A stretch of 64,000 bases of DNA from contig JBBHKE010001581.1 of the NCBI GenBank assembly GCA_037447655.1, forward strand, positions 202,377 through 266,376. The letters are read 5' to 3'. The DNA is from Zygnema cylindricum (lineage: Eukaryota; Streptophyta; Zygnematophyceae; Zygnematales; Zygnemataceae). A model generated the notes under the pieces. It worked only from the letters and a program-made list of their open reading frames with translations, ran no database searches and had not been told where the DNA came from. The translations under genes were made by a program, and so were the position numbers. This document shows positions 47,518 to 59,225 of the stretch, in pieces. Position 1 is the stretch's first letter, and each line of letters starts with the position of its first letter.

Positions 47518-48165
47518 GTTCCCCTTCATAGTGTCTACCAAGTAGATGGGCTCATGTACTAGGCAAGTTTTTTTTATGAATTGGGTGTGTGAATTTTATG
47601 ATTTCTTTGAGCTATGCATATCTCCTAAACTATCATTTTAAGAAATGTAAGAGTCGAAGGTGCCGAGTGGATGGATTATGTTTTGGTCTCTCTCGGTGTA
47701 TAAATAATGAAATTTGTAAACTCGAAAAGGAGGGTCGCCACTTGACGCTACTTGATCTTTAACGAATTTCAATCCTTTATGTAAAGCGATGCATAGTTTC
47801 AGTTCCATAGTGTATTTAAATTATGAACAGACGACGGCCCGAAAATAGTTTGACTGTCTTGTTTTCATGACTTTTCCTAAAATTTTACCGACATTTGTAG
47901 TTTCGATGTCCAGTTATCGGTTTGGTCTATCTTATTGCTGTGCTGAATGTGACATTGACACTGAGAAGAATTGGAATACACGTGAATCAGATAATTAGCG
48001 CTGTCAAAAACTAATTCGGTCCCAGATTTTTTTGCCCCTGAACACAAAATAGTGTTAATTATATGAATTTTTTTTAGTCGTTCACGTCATTTGCACCACC
48101 AATCGAATCGTAACAATAAAAAAATAAAGCTAATGCCGATTCATATTGTAGTTAATGGTTGTCTA

Positions 48166-48372
48166 TAATGTTTGTAGGTATGTTATGATTAACATAATTC
48201 GGATGACATTATTGTCTGGTTTTCAGGTCGATGCAAATAGTTCGATACATATACACTGGGAAACATTTGTAGTAGTAGTTAAGTGGTAGTACCTTTGTAT
48301 GTATGCTATAATTAACATAATTTGACTTTTGACATAATTGTCTGGTTTTCAGGTCGATGCAAATAGTTTCGA
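48166..48372 (+). repeat. duplicated splice-acceptor segment (~75 bp, two copies)
   Basis: About 48168-48240 and 48294-48370 are near-identical. Both end in TCTGGTTTTCAG followed by GTCGATGCAAATAGTT. The first copy then runs into non-coding sequence; the second continues into an open 28-codon stretch. Confidence 0.7.
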
Positions 48373-48439
48373 GGAAGAGACGTTCGAGTTTCAGAAGTGC
48401 TGGAAGAACGAGCTAAATCGATTTGACTCCCATTTTTAG
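48353..48439 (+). CDS. possible extra 3' exon of the lipin gene
   Basis: After a good acceptor, a 28-codon acidic frame (VDANSFEEETFEFQ...) ends at TAG 48437-48439. To join it in that frame, lipin exon 10 would need a phase-0 end. The strong donor at 47514 instead gives phase 2 and a basic alternative tail. It may be an alternative 3' end, or a relic. In the simplest model lipin stops at 47515-47517. Confidence 0.3.
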   Translation, partial: VDANSFEEETFEFQKCWKNELNRFDSHF

Positions 48440-49270
48440 TCAAATATGAGACGTGACAGAGGCGTTTTGATACAGAATCGCCATATCGGCTTTCCCATTG
48501 ACCGAGTTTCAATGCTTCCCTTACGACAGTCAGTTTCTCCAGACTGTGTACCCTTTTTACCGGTACCGTGCAAGGGGAACATTATTGTTTACTTAACATT
48601 TTTTGGGCAGGTCCTTTATCACCGGAAAATGCTGTACAAACCACAAAAGCTGCCTATTTGTTTATAGTTGTGCATTGAATTTGATTGTGTTTTTTGATTT
48701 TGACTTCGTATTTTGTGGTGGTTTGCTGAATCTGAAGCAACCTTAGATGCTCGACACCTGTCCTCTAATTGATGTATTATTGGAGTTTAGGCAAAAGGTT
48801 AGAATTTTGCCTTTTTCCCGGTTGTGACGTTTCATTCATTCAGAATGTCGAGGGTAATCGCTTTCATTGTGACAGATGTCACAAAATTTATCCTAGCCTG
48901 GTAGACTATCAGAATATAATTGGCATCTGCTTCTAGGAATTTGCATTTAGGAACCCTAATTTGCGTATTTGTGCATAGTTGGGATTAGTGGTGTGCAGCT
49001 TAGAATGCGGGCAGTTCCTCCCCTTTTTGTAAAACTCTATATCTTTGTGAATACAACTACTTTTGTTCAACTTTGCGATGATGAATGTCATTTGATTTTC
49101 TTGACTGTTTACTTTGATTTTCGGTTAATTTGCTTGGTTGAATCGTCACTGTTTTGGATACCTTTCTACATTTTTTTCCCCTGTTATTATTATCCTTATC
49201 CTAGTCCTTATCCTAATATTACTCGTAACTCGTGACTTTCCGATCCGAGATCCGTTGTTTAAATATGCCC
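48440..49270. other. lipin 3' flank and start of the tandem duplication
   Basis: The duplication begins at about 48734. No gene is recognised. Confidence 0.35.
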
Positions 49271-49385
49271 TGACTTTATTAAAAAGCGCGATGGTAAACT
49301 ATCTGGTCCAAGGGAACAAAAAGGACAGCAATTCTAAATCTGAAAAGCTACATGTGGAGGGAAGCAAGCAAAAAACATAAGCAAG
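49271..49385 (-). mobile_element. LINE 3'-end fragment
   Basis: GACTTTATTAAAAAGCGCG and the next ~100 bases match the 3' terminus of the RLE-type LINE (2627-2730, minus strand). 5'-truncated. The duplicated copy is at 59109. Confidence 0.65.
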
Positions 49386-49894
49386 GGAAATGCTCTTAAA
49401 TACCGTTATATGCTTATTCTGTAATTTGAAATCTTCTCTCCAGAGTCTAAATCGAGTCTCTAATTCTGAAGCCCTAATCTCAAAATACTTAAAACCAAAA
49501 ACCAGAAACTATAAAACATTTGCCAGCAAAATAGCCTTTTGCATATGTTGTTATTTTGTTATCATTTTAGATTATTATTATTTATGTGGTCTAAAATAAC
49601 AAGTTTGACTTTTTATTCAAGTATTTTGGGCTTGTTTTCATAATTGTCAGAAGTAGTGGACACAGTCATTGATATAATCTTCGCAGTTTTCACAAGAAAT
49701 TGGCAATGTTAAACAGTAATGCGAATCAATAGAAGACAAAAACATAACATAAAAAAACAATCGATATGACAAAATAAGAACAACATATGACCAATTATTC
49801 AACAGAAAACAAAAACATCATGCGGAAGTTGTTATTTTTTTTTGTCTTCACGAGCAAGAACAATTTTTAATTTCTTTCCAATTTCTAAATCCAG

Positions 49895-52137
49895 GCTGTC
49901 GTCTCAGTTACAACAGTAAATTTCCCTCCGGTTTCTTCAAATTTAGAGAGAGGTGGTTTCCGTCTCTTTTTACACTCCCTGTTTTCGCTAAAACCTTGGA
50001 TTTTCCTTCAGATCCCGAACAATGTGCCAAAGCTTGTAGCGAATCTAATCACGGATTTTATTTGCGGCCAATCCAAGATACTGCTATTGTCTCACCAGTG
50101 GCCCCGTTTATTCTCAAGGGGAATTCATTCCTAGAATGGGTACAAATGCAAAACTATGTCCCCAAAAGACAGGTGTGGACTTTTGTGACAACAAAACATA
50201 AATTTGACAAAATATGAATCCGTCAAAAACTTGTAAAAATGAAAATTTGTCTACATTGTTGATATGTCGATGTCTTTTGGAGGACGCTCCGATGATTTTT
50301 GAAGGATTATGTTTCGCCATGTACTGTTGCATCTTGCTTTATTCTTATGGTATTTTAGTGTGCTAAACTTCAATAACGCAGTTCGTTGCCGTTATTATTG
50401 GAAGCCACACCAATTTTGTCATAGTACATTGCATTGTTTCTGGCAATGAAATTTAAGCTATAATTTCCTGATTCAGAGTCCCAACTCAATTTCTTCTACA
50501 TAAATGTTTTCTTTTCAAGTTAGATTAAAAGTTGTTTTTTTCTTTTTTTTTCATTCTTGGCATTTTTAAGACCTCTCTCTTGTTTATGCTCAAACTATGG
50601 CATCATTGTCTCTTATTGGATCTCAATAATCCTTCAGGATATGTATACACAATATATATGTATATATATATATATTGTTTTTGTTTCTATTGTTTTCTCA
50701 CTTGATGTATGGTAACTAGATAAACTCTATTGTAAAGTCTTCATTGTATTAACTTTTGTATATGGGGTTTCTTGCTAATTATGGTTTATCTGGGTGTCCT
50801 TACTATGGTTTTCTTGCAGGGCCGTTTCCCCCACCTATCCAAGGTCAATAACTTAAACTACAAAGAAATTGCTCATTTGAGGACAAGGTTATTTTGGGAA
50901 TATTACTAAGACATTCTGCTTCAAATAACTTTTCTTTTTTGCTATTAATGCTATTTGCTTCAAAAGACAATCATGTTCCTTTTGATGTCTCTTAGAAACC
51001 ATGTCTTTTTTTTTGTCCCTTTATTTGCTGCATGAACTCTAAGATGAAACTTGAAAGTAAATCTTACAATTCTCGATCGGCTCTGATACTCTTCTTAATA
51101 TTGTTTTGGGGTTTTGGCTTTTTCAGTTCCACCTTCACCATGAGAGTCATCCGCAGTTCATTTCTCCGGTTTTACTTTTGGATTTTTGTAATTGATATCT
51201 TTCTTCTTTTTCACAGATATAAACCGTATACAATAAATTTAAGGATATTGTGCAAGACACTTTATTGAAATAGTTTGCTGCCCAAACTTTCTATGTTCAA
51301 ATGTGTTTATGTTATCCTTTTTCAGTCTTGTCATGAAATGTTAGTTTAAGAATCTGAAATTAGTTACTGATAGTTTTCTTTGTTGGATTGCAGCGCCACC
51401 TCCGCTTAAACCTGCTGGTATGTTTGAACCTTTTTCAAAACCCCAACTTTAATTTCTATAGCCCAACACGAATTTGGGACAATTTTTAAATGTTGAGTTC
51501 TTAAGTGAACAAGAACTTATCGAAGTAGTCTCAGTAGGTTTTGGTTAGAAGTGGTTTTTTTATGTCAAACTTCATGACATGTTTTCTTTTCCTTAACAGT
51601 TTTTTATTCTAAAATTTTGAGACATTGTGTGTTAACTCAATAAAGATAAATGCTAAGAGAGTTCATTGTGCTTTACTTCCAAAAGGAATTAGAACATCCA
51701 ACATCAATTAGTTTCTCTCCTTCCAAAAAGACACCATTAAGTTTACTATGATAATGTCAACAACAATTAGCTATTTTACTTGATGTCCATTTCCCCCACA
51801 ACTTTCTTTCAAAGCAACTGAAATTCCAAACTGTCGCTTACCACTTTCTTTGTGACTTTGTTCAAGAACCAGATGCCCTTTTTCCTCATTTTGCCATTCA
51901 TTTGTAATGATTGACCATATTCTTTTGGAATGCAGGTTGTAGTCTCCCGTTCAACAACTCCAACCCATCTGGCTACTATTTTTTTGAATCGTATCGGCAA
52001 TCGGGTCCCGTGGTGTTTGGCCTAAAAGTGGGTCTAACCAACGGTGTGCGAAAATTTGTAAGTCATATTCCGCGGGATTTAACGTTGGTCGCGACGAACC
52101 AGGAGACAAATATATTTGCTATTGTTTGAAGTCTCCA
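49895..52137 (+). pseudogene. WSC/PAN-like cysteine-rich protein, 3' exons, copy 1 (disrupted)
   Basis: Exons at 49895-50172, 50820-50843, 51394-51417 and from 51936. Order: first Cys-rich domain (CRLSYN, PSGFF, EQCAKACSESNHGFYL), two 24-nt Pro-rich linker exons (PFPPPIQ, PPPLKPA), and a second Cys-rich domain (CSLPFN, PSGYYFFESYRQSG). Phases of the linker exons agree with each other. Compared with 59734-61805, the first domain lacks 7 nt before the CYC motif, the second lacks about 46 nt, and a LINE fragment follows at 52138; so this copy cannot make the protein. The upstream half of the gene is not in this copy. The C-x3-C...C-x-C pattern resembles WSC and PAN domains of secreted or surface proteins; that is inference. 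Confidence 0.55.
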
Positions 52138-52623
52138 TTTGCCGCAAAAATTTTCGGTACTTTGGACAAGTCTTTCGATAATTTCCTCCGTGACTGTGCG
52201 AAAAAAACCTTTGAGACCCTGGGTCCGGGAAGCCCTCCCCCGAGCCTTCTCGTTGCCTTTTACCGTCAACGAGTATCAGTGGCTCTTCAACGAGCGCAAG
52301 CCGCGACCCTTCTACGACGGAGTACGATGGCGGATGACCGGCGGGGCCTCCCATATCTTCCACAAAGGGATCCAATCCACATCCACAATCTTCGGGGGTG
52401 TGGAGTTTAGTTTCTTAGGGTTATGTAGTTTTCCCCTTTGTTTGGTGTCATCTTTATTAATTTTGCGTAGTTTTGGCAGTTGTTTTAGTTAGATTTTGTG
52501 TCTTCACGTGTTTTCTTTACCTTAGTTTCCTTTGGCTATTATTTAGCATTAAACGCCTATTTCCTCTTTTTGAACCCCTTTGTACCTTGATGGAGTTTTC
52601 CATCGTACTTTTTGAAATAAAGT
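52138..52623 (+). mobile_element. 5'-truncated RLE-type LINE insertion (486 bp)
   Basis: Codes the end of the endonuclease region (FGTLDKSFDNFLRDC and FYRQRVSVALQ, matching FGSLGVALDEFFRTC and FYRQRFSVVLQ of copy A). It ends CATCGTACTTTTTGAAATAAAG, the family's 3' terminus. The homologous site at about 61761 in the second duplicate is uninterrupted, so this is a precise filled/empty pair. Confidence 0.85.
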
Positions 52624-54499
52624 TTACATACAAAGAGGGCAACGGTTCAATTCCCGATTTTTCGATTTTCTTCTATAGCACGTCATGTCCAAAATGTGAG
52701 TATATATGTTTTCTTGAATGGTTTTGGTATGCAATTGCTTTGTATGCATTTTTGTCTCCGCAAAAGTCAAGATTGTCCTTAAAAATTTTTTGTAAGGAAA
52801 TCACGAATGTTTTATGGTGCTCCATCCCAATGACGAAGACAAAATAATTAGCATTGATTGTGTAACATTTTATAGAACGCATTGATCTCCTCCAAAGCTG
52901 ACAATTTTGAATTTTTTAATTGTGTTGTTTTGTTGAAAAAGCTGACATCCAAAGCTTTTAATGAATTTACGTTTCCATTGAATACGAGACTATCACTTCT
53001 TATGACTGTTTATGCGGATCGGTTGTTGATTCTTATTAACCTAGTGTTTACGTGGAAGTAACTATTGCTTTTTTTTAAATAATTCACATAACTAATAATT
53101 TCACATAATTATCTCTAGATATACGAAGCTAGGTACCATGTATATTTGCAGTGCATTTAGCACAAAATAATTTGTCACATGTTGAGGGAATTTCTTATTT
53201 GTGGGTTGTCTACGACTAGCCGAGTGAAGAGTGTGAGTTCACATATTGTAGTTGAATTCTCATGAATGGATTTTGTATATGACGCCAACCAAATATCGAT
53301 CATACATATTAATTGGTCTTTGTGGTTGTTCTTTTTGTAGCTCATTTCACAAGTTGCTGTTAAATTTTGCAGGAGGCCACTTGCCTGGGTGTAGGTCACC
53401 ATCCGAAAAGTCGGTCACCCTTGACGAAGTTCACATCAGAAAGAATAAAATTGCAATCCTCGTTAATGGACTTAAGGCTGCATTATACTATCTAAAAGGG
53501 TTAGAAACTATAAACAAACTGTTATTTGACGAACAGACTTGTTTCTGAGACATGTATCGTAGGCATTACCGAGATTTGAGTGGACGACACACTAATTGAT
53601 TGGAAAACACAGTATTTACAAAGAATTATTGGCATGAGTAATGGTGGCTAAAGAAACGAACCAAAGCCACAGTGCAACTTTGTTAATCGGTTGTAAATTG
53701 TCCTTGTTCTTGAATTATCTTAACGTCTTGTCGAAATTTTACCTTGTGACAATTGAAGCAAGGACAAAAACACTGTGCACTAAAGAAATGTCGATGTGTT
53801 TTGACGTTTTACAGTAGTTTCGAATTGTTGTTGTTTGGTGAATTGGTACAGTCCATTGATATTAGAGTTAAATAACACTAATTGGCTTGCTACTCTTTTT
53901 GACCGAAAATCGTAACTTAGTTCTTACAGCGATATTTAAGCGTCTCAAATGTGGCGCGTCTCCTTGCACTAAATTAGCATTAAATTGGTATTATATGTTC
54001 TAATTTTGGATTAAGGCTAATAAGGACGAGCAGTGTAGTTTAGAAGTTTTACGTGGTAGACGATACTATTAAGTGACATAATTCACAACGGGCCTTGGAA
54101 TTAAATTGCAGATTCTAATTGACAAGGTCGCAAGTTTCAAGGAAAAAATTTTAAACTCTTTTTGATCTTTGGTTCTTCATGTTATCGGTTTCACCTTCTT
54201 ACTTGGAGATTCTTACACAAATTGTTGTTGTGATTTCAAATAGTACCGACTTTTGAGCAATGGATTTTACGGATTTTTTGTGGGCCCGCCGGTAAAGTAC
54301 AAGCGGTTCTTTACATTGCATTATTTTTTCCTTTTTCTCACTACATTTAACGAGTCTAATTTTAAGACTTTAGAAAGCAGTCATAAAGGTGTATGGCATA
54401 GAAGAAATCTCTTATCTAGTATTAGAAGGTGATGTCGTGGCCACTATATCCTGCAATGCGTTATTGTATTTTGTCGATACAATATTCTCCGGCACATTT
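52624..54499. other. non-coding part of duplication copy 1
   Basis: Conserved with 61770-63640. A stretch at 53374-53500 opens after a TTTTGCAG acceptor and is nearly identical in both copies, but no family is recognised. Recent duplication alone explains the identity. Confidence 0.3.
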
Positions 54500-55344
54500 C
54501 TTATAAATATAATTCTAATTTAAAAACTACTCTAATGCTACAGTACTTTACACATATGAACAGAGGAACGCGGCAAATGTCGGCGGGCGAGCGATTCGCG
54601 GCTGGTCCAGCGGCCGCTTTCCGCGAAGCTTCTTCATCTAGCGCGCGTGCCGACCGCCCGTCTTTCCACGCGGTACGGCTGCGATTCCACGGGCTTGAAT
54701 TTACCGTAAATGGCGATCCGCCGTTGACCTGAGTGCGTCTCACGTGCGAGGTTTGTCGAATGCTGGTACAGACTATATTCTTCCAGCTAGGACGTTGACC
54801 CATGCCGTACGACCAGATATTTCAACCGGCAGGGAAATTTGCTGATCCGCGTTAGACCGTAACGTCCTATTTTTATCAAATAAATTTCAGGTCGTCTCTT
54901 CCGGTCGGACTTTCCTACCTTTTTTTTCGAATGCCCATCTCGCGCGAGAGAGGCGGAAGGCGGTCGATGACGGTTGGCGAAAGCCGGCAGCTGACGGCCA
55001 ATTTGGTCGAATTGAGTCACCCGCACGTGTGAAAAAAGGTCAGTTTCGCTGCAGCTTTCGTACGCGGTACGCCGTACGGTAATTCCAGGAGCCCGCTACA
55101 GTGTTCTCCGGCGCTACAACACTTTTCCGGCCGCGCACCGCAATTCACCGAGATTCTCCGTCCGAAATTTTGAACCGGCCACGCGTCACAGCCAGTCAAA
55201 AGTGCGCCGCGGCCGACCATACGCCTACGACCGTCGATCTGGTCAACGGCGGATCTGGAGCGTCCAAGATTTTTCTCTCATTTTTCCGTCACAGCACTCG
55301 CTTCATCTGTCTGTTCCCTCTGCCCTCTCGCTGCTGAGATTCCT
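54500..55344 (+). promoter_or_regulatory. GC/CpG-rich upstream region of the Ser-Pro-rod protein gene
   Basis: Base composition jumps from AT-rich to CpG-rich at about 54560 and stays so to the TATA box. Several CGCGG/CCGCG and GCGGCCGC motifs are seen. The short frames on both strands here look like composition artefacts. The first 300 bases are repeated at 63640-64000. Confidence 0.5.
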
Positions 55345-55352
55345 TATAAATA
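55345..55352 (+). promoter_or_regulatory. TATA box
   Basis: TATAAATA, 142 bases above the ATG at 55495, in a CpG-rich setting. It predicts a start near 55375-55385 and a leader of about 115 nt. Confidence 0.6.
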
Positions 55353-55494
55353 GTGACTTCGGACAGAAGAAAAAACAGCCAACTAAGCAACCCGCTAAGA
55401 ATCCATTCCCCTTTTACAAAAGCATAAAAGGTATCCATCTGAAACTTTTAGCCATTCGAATCTTTGTTCATCGTAAAAGGAGCAATCATTTCCC

Positions 55495-57850
55495 ATGGCG
55501 AAGTCAAATCTGTCTCCCAAACTCGGTTGGAGCCTGGTAATGTGCGTCGTGGCGTTGGCGACGAGCCGCACTCCTTTTTGTGCCGAGGCTGCGCGCAGTT
55601 TCGGAACGAGGATGGACGGTGGAAAAATGTTGAACCGCGCGTCTGCTCGAAATTTGATGACAGTCTCCTCCACTTCCTTCCCTCAGTGCGACTTTTTCCT
55701 TTCCCCGACAAACGAGACCATCCCAAGCATCAGGTAGGATCGACGACCCGACTCGGTTTCTCCATTTTCCGCATTAAAACATGGAAGCGCGGATTCTCTG
55801 CATCGATTCGAATGTGCAGAGCTGGAAGCCATCAGCTGAATGCTTAAATTGTAGACTCGGAAATCATCAGCCGGGAATGGAGTGGAGAGGCTAGAGGAAG
55901 ATAGAGCGACGAATAAGAAGATGGGGATTAATGGCGAGAGTATGGAGGAGGAAAGGAGGGAGGGAGGGAAGGAAGGAGGAAGGAAGAGAGGGAGGGAGAA
56001 AGAGAGGGTAGGGTAGGTATGAAGGCAGACAGATAGGCAGCGGTGAAAAGGGGAAATGGATTAGGGGGAATGGAGGGGGAATGAGGGGAAGGGAGAACAA
56101 GGACGAAGGGAGAGGGAGAGAGGCGAGAGAGTCTGCGGGAGGAAGAGAGGGGTGGAAGGGGTGGGGGAAGTGAGGAGATGATAGAGGCGGGATGGTGGGC
56201 ACAATATTAATTCCGACCTTCACCTCTTCTCTTCCATTTTCCCCCTTGCCTCGTCTCTCCTTTTCCCCTTATCCCTCTGTCGTCTCCTCGCATTTCTTTT
56301 CCTGTTTCTCTACCTCACATCGTCTCCCTTTGTGTGCATCTGGATCTACCTTACTACAAGTTAGTATTTTTTTTCCGGCCAATGTTCGAGCTTTGCAAAT
56401 GTTGGCGGGAAAAGATGTTTTCTGAATGCTCAAGAAATCTGTAATTCGAGTCCGGTCGGATTTCCTTTGTTTGTTTCCATTTCTACTTCGAAAAAACAAC
56501 ACATTATATTTTAGCAATCAATGTATTTGATATGCATGCTTCATACGCGTGTTCGTTTGAAAAACACAAGAAAAACTGACGCGAAAGTTTTGGTCCATTT
56601 CAGTTTGGACGGCTCGACTGACTCGGGAGTAGGGCCATACGTTATGGACTCCGTGAGTGGAGAGATCATTGAAGTCGACAGTTCCGGAGAGGCCTCCTTC
56701 ATCTGCTCGGATAATGCGGGAACCGGCACTGGCGACCAGTTTTATGTCAACGGACAAGCAGCTCAGATCAAGTTCCGCAGCTTTAATTCTGTAAGTTAAA
56801 AAAATTGAAAGAATCCAAAATCGAACCTCATTGGCACACGGTTGTCTGTCACGGATTGATCGCTATGTTTCAATTTCGCCGGTCCATGTTCCTAAACCAG
56901 TTTTTTTTCAGTAACTAGAGCAGGCAATGTACAAACATACAGTGAATGGAAGCTTGAAATTCCACATAAGTCGTAACCACGTTACGGGGATTAGAAATTG
57001 AGGCTGAGGCGATCCGGTTTGGCATCTATTGCAGGCACCCAAGAGCTACTTCCAGAACTCTTGCTTCGTGATTCCTCTCACCGCGGTACAAATCCCAACC
57101 GGCAATACCGTACTAAACCTCAACTTGGGCGACACAAACCAGGAAACTTACCCCGACGAGCGCCGATGCCTTGTCTTTGGCACGGGCCCCTCCACCGCAC
57201 CTTGCACATGTTCGACTTCCTTTAAAAATCTTCCCGTATCGCCTCCACCACCTCCTCCTTCACCTTCCCCTCCTCCACCTTCTCCTCCTCCTCCCTCACC
57301 TTCTCCACCTCCTCCATCGCCACCCCCACCTCCACCATCTCCTCCCCCTCCTTCGCCTTCACCTCCTCCACCGTCGCCTCCTCCCCCACCCCCTCCGTCA
57401 CCACCACCTCCTCCCGCATGCAACACCTCTTGCCCGTCCATTCCCTTGGAGCTTTGCGACTTCTACTTTGCGGGATACAAAAGCGAAATCCCCACGATTG
57501 CGCTTGTGAACGGCGAGGGGGCGAGTTTGAGTACCGGTTTGAGGACAAATAAGACGGGAGATGAGGTTGTCGTCGAGGTGGACGAGTCCGGTTCCGCTCT
57601 CTTCCGAGAATGTCCGGCAGCTACTAACTCTGTCGGAAATCAATTCTACCTAAATGGCGAAGATGCTGTTTTAAAAGCCCGGACCTTCCAAACAACTCCG
57701 GGCATCGATTACTTCCGCAGCCGTTGCGTCATGTTGCCCGTTACCGTGTTCAGAATCATGTATAAAGGTGTTGCTTTCAATGTCCCGGCGGACGATACGG
57801 AGAACCTCTTCGACACAACAAGGCAATGTGTGATGTTTAAGACGTCGTAA
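55495..57850 (+). CDS. secreted two-domain protein with Ser-Pro rod (pherophorin-like layout, 413 aa)
   Basis: Exons 55495-55733, 56604-56790 and 57035-57850; phases 2 and 0; stop TAA 57848-57850. Residues 1-32 form a signal peptide (GWSLVMCVVALATS, then AEA). Domain 1 (about 62-205) and domain 2 (about 270-413) are diverged repeats of each other: C-D-F-[FY] start, IPSISLDG/IPTIALVNG, GDQFYVNGQ/GNQFYLNGE, a Cys before VIPLTAV/MLPVTVF, and RRCLVF/RQCVMF near the end. Between them residues 211-269 are S-P2-7 repeats, the substrate type for prolyl hydroxylation and arabinosylation in algal and plant walls. The globular-rod-globular layout is that of volvocine pherophorins, but I do not claim sequence homology. 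Exon 2 lies in a frame open upstream of its acceptor, so the junction was chosen by domain comparison. A GTAAGT donor overlaps the stop, so the transcript may continue. Confidence 0.8.
55885..56330. repeat. purine tract followed by pyrimidine tract in intron 1
   Basis: About 55890-56180 is almost pure A/G (GGAGGGAGGGAGGGAAGGAA), and about 56215-56330 is largely C/T. The two can pair into a long imperfect hairpin or form triplex DNA. Confidence 0.7.
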
Positions 57851-58570
57851 GTTCTTACGTTTTTTTTTGTTCCAATTGATCAATTAGATTATTTTCCCAT
57901 GCCTCGCTCACTCTTGGGGAACTTAGAGACAGTGTTGGAAGCTACTCGAGCATTGCGGTTATTTGCTAGAAAATCTAATCTAATTGTGATTTTCTTAGCC
58001 GAAAGGGTGTAAATAGATCTTAGTCTAGGCCATTGTAAACGCTTAATCATAGGTATTTTATCATTTGTGCGGGAAATTTTTCATTTCCTCTTTTATATTA
58101 TCAATGAAAATCATTTTTTTCCTTTGTGACTGTCGTTTTTTGATTTTTCTTTTACTTCAATGGAAATAGCCAAATGGTGTTGGCTGTTCACCTCATGTGC
58201 TTGTTTTTTTAAGTTACAAAGTTATTGAGCAAATTAGTTGGGGCTCTAATGTTTGACTTTTTCCAAAATAGTATCGGAGCTTCAATGTGAACCTCATGTT
58301 TTCCCACCCTGTTTGTACATCAAGTACAATTTTTCTTAGTTTGTCTGCATTAGTTATGGTGATCACTTTGAAGAAAGCTTTGGAGAAAATTTGAAGAACA
58401 CGGTTTTGTGTCACGTATGCGAAAGACATTGGGAAAAGTAATGTAAAGTAAGGCAACAGAAGGAAGATCGATCCCGATGGTAATTTAGGCTTGTGGTTGA
58501 CAAATATGAATCGCGGCACACATTCGCAAGAAGCATTGTTTAGGTGAAAGGATGAAGTTTCTTCTGCCTC
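57851..58570. other. 3' flank of the Ser-Pro-rod gene
   Basis: AT-rich, with probable polyadenylation region near 58090-58110 (ATCAATGAAAATC). No gene is recognised. The duplication boundary is at its right edge. Confidence 0.35.
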
Positions 58571-59108
58571 GAAGCAACCTTAGATGCTCGACACCTGTCC
58601 TCTAATTGATGTATTATTGGAGTTTAGGCAAAAGGTTAGAAATTTGCCTTTTTCACGGTTGTGACGTTTCATTCATTCGGAATGTCGAGGGTAATCGTTT
58701 TCATTGTGAAAGAAATTTATCACAAAATTTATCCTAGCCTAGTAGACTGTCAGAATATAATTGGCATCTGCTTCTAGGAATTTGCATTTAGGAACCCTAA
58801 TTTGCGTATTTGTGCATAGTTGGGATTAGTGGTGTGCAGCTTAGAATGCGGGCAGTTCCTCCCCTTTTTGTAAAAATTTTTATCTTTGTGAATATAACTA
58901 CTTTTGTTCAACTTTGCGGTGATGAATGTCATTTGATTTTCTTGACTGTTTACTTTGATATCCGGTTAATTTGCTTGGTTGAATCGTCACTGTTTTGGAT
59001 ACCTTTCTACATTATTTTCCCCTGTTATTATTGTCCTCATCCTAGTCCTTATCCTAATATTACTCGTAACTCGTGACTTTCCGATCCGAGATCCGTTGTT
59101 TAAATATG

Positions 59109-59225
59109 CCCTGACTTTATTAAAAGCACGATGGTAAACTATCCGGTCCATGGGAACAAAAAGGACAGCAATTCTAAATCTGAAAAGTTACATGTGGAGG
59201 GAAGCAAGCAAAAAAGATAAGCAAG
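59109..59225 (-). mobile_element. LINE 3'-end fragment (duplicated copy)
   Basis: Counterpart of 49271-49385 with GACTTTATTAAAAGCACG; the insertion predates the tandem duplication. Confidence 0.6.

Larger units (their letters stand above)
48734..54860. repeat. large tandem duplication, first copy
   Basis: From GAAGCAACCTTAGATGCTCG to CCGCGTTAGACCGT the sequence matches 58571-64000, with small indels, a 486-bp LINE insertion present only here, and a ~250-bp segment (about 50670-50910) absent from the second copy. The alignment offset is 9837 at the start and 9140 at the end of the window. Confidence 0.9.

Noticed and set aside
52126-52410. 94-codon frame as part of the Cys-rich host gene
   Set aside because: It is the endonuclease tail of an inserted LINE, absent from the sister copy.
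54501-54803. Overlapping 100- and 65-codon frames on both strands in the CpG-rich block, conserved at 63641-63943
   Set aside because: Stop-poor GC-rich sequence explains them; identity reflects the recent duplication, and the differences include amino-acid changes.
57148-57548. Antisense Gly/Asp/Glu-rich and His/Leu-rich frames over the Ser-Pro rod
   Set aside because: They are shadows of the repetitive S-P codons in other frames; the sense frame has flanking domains and splice signals.
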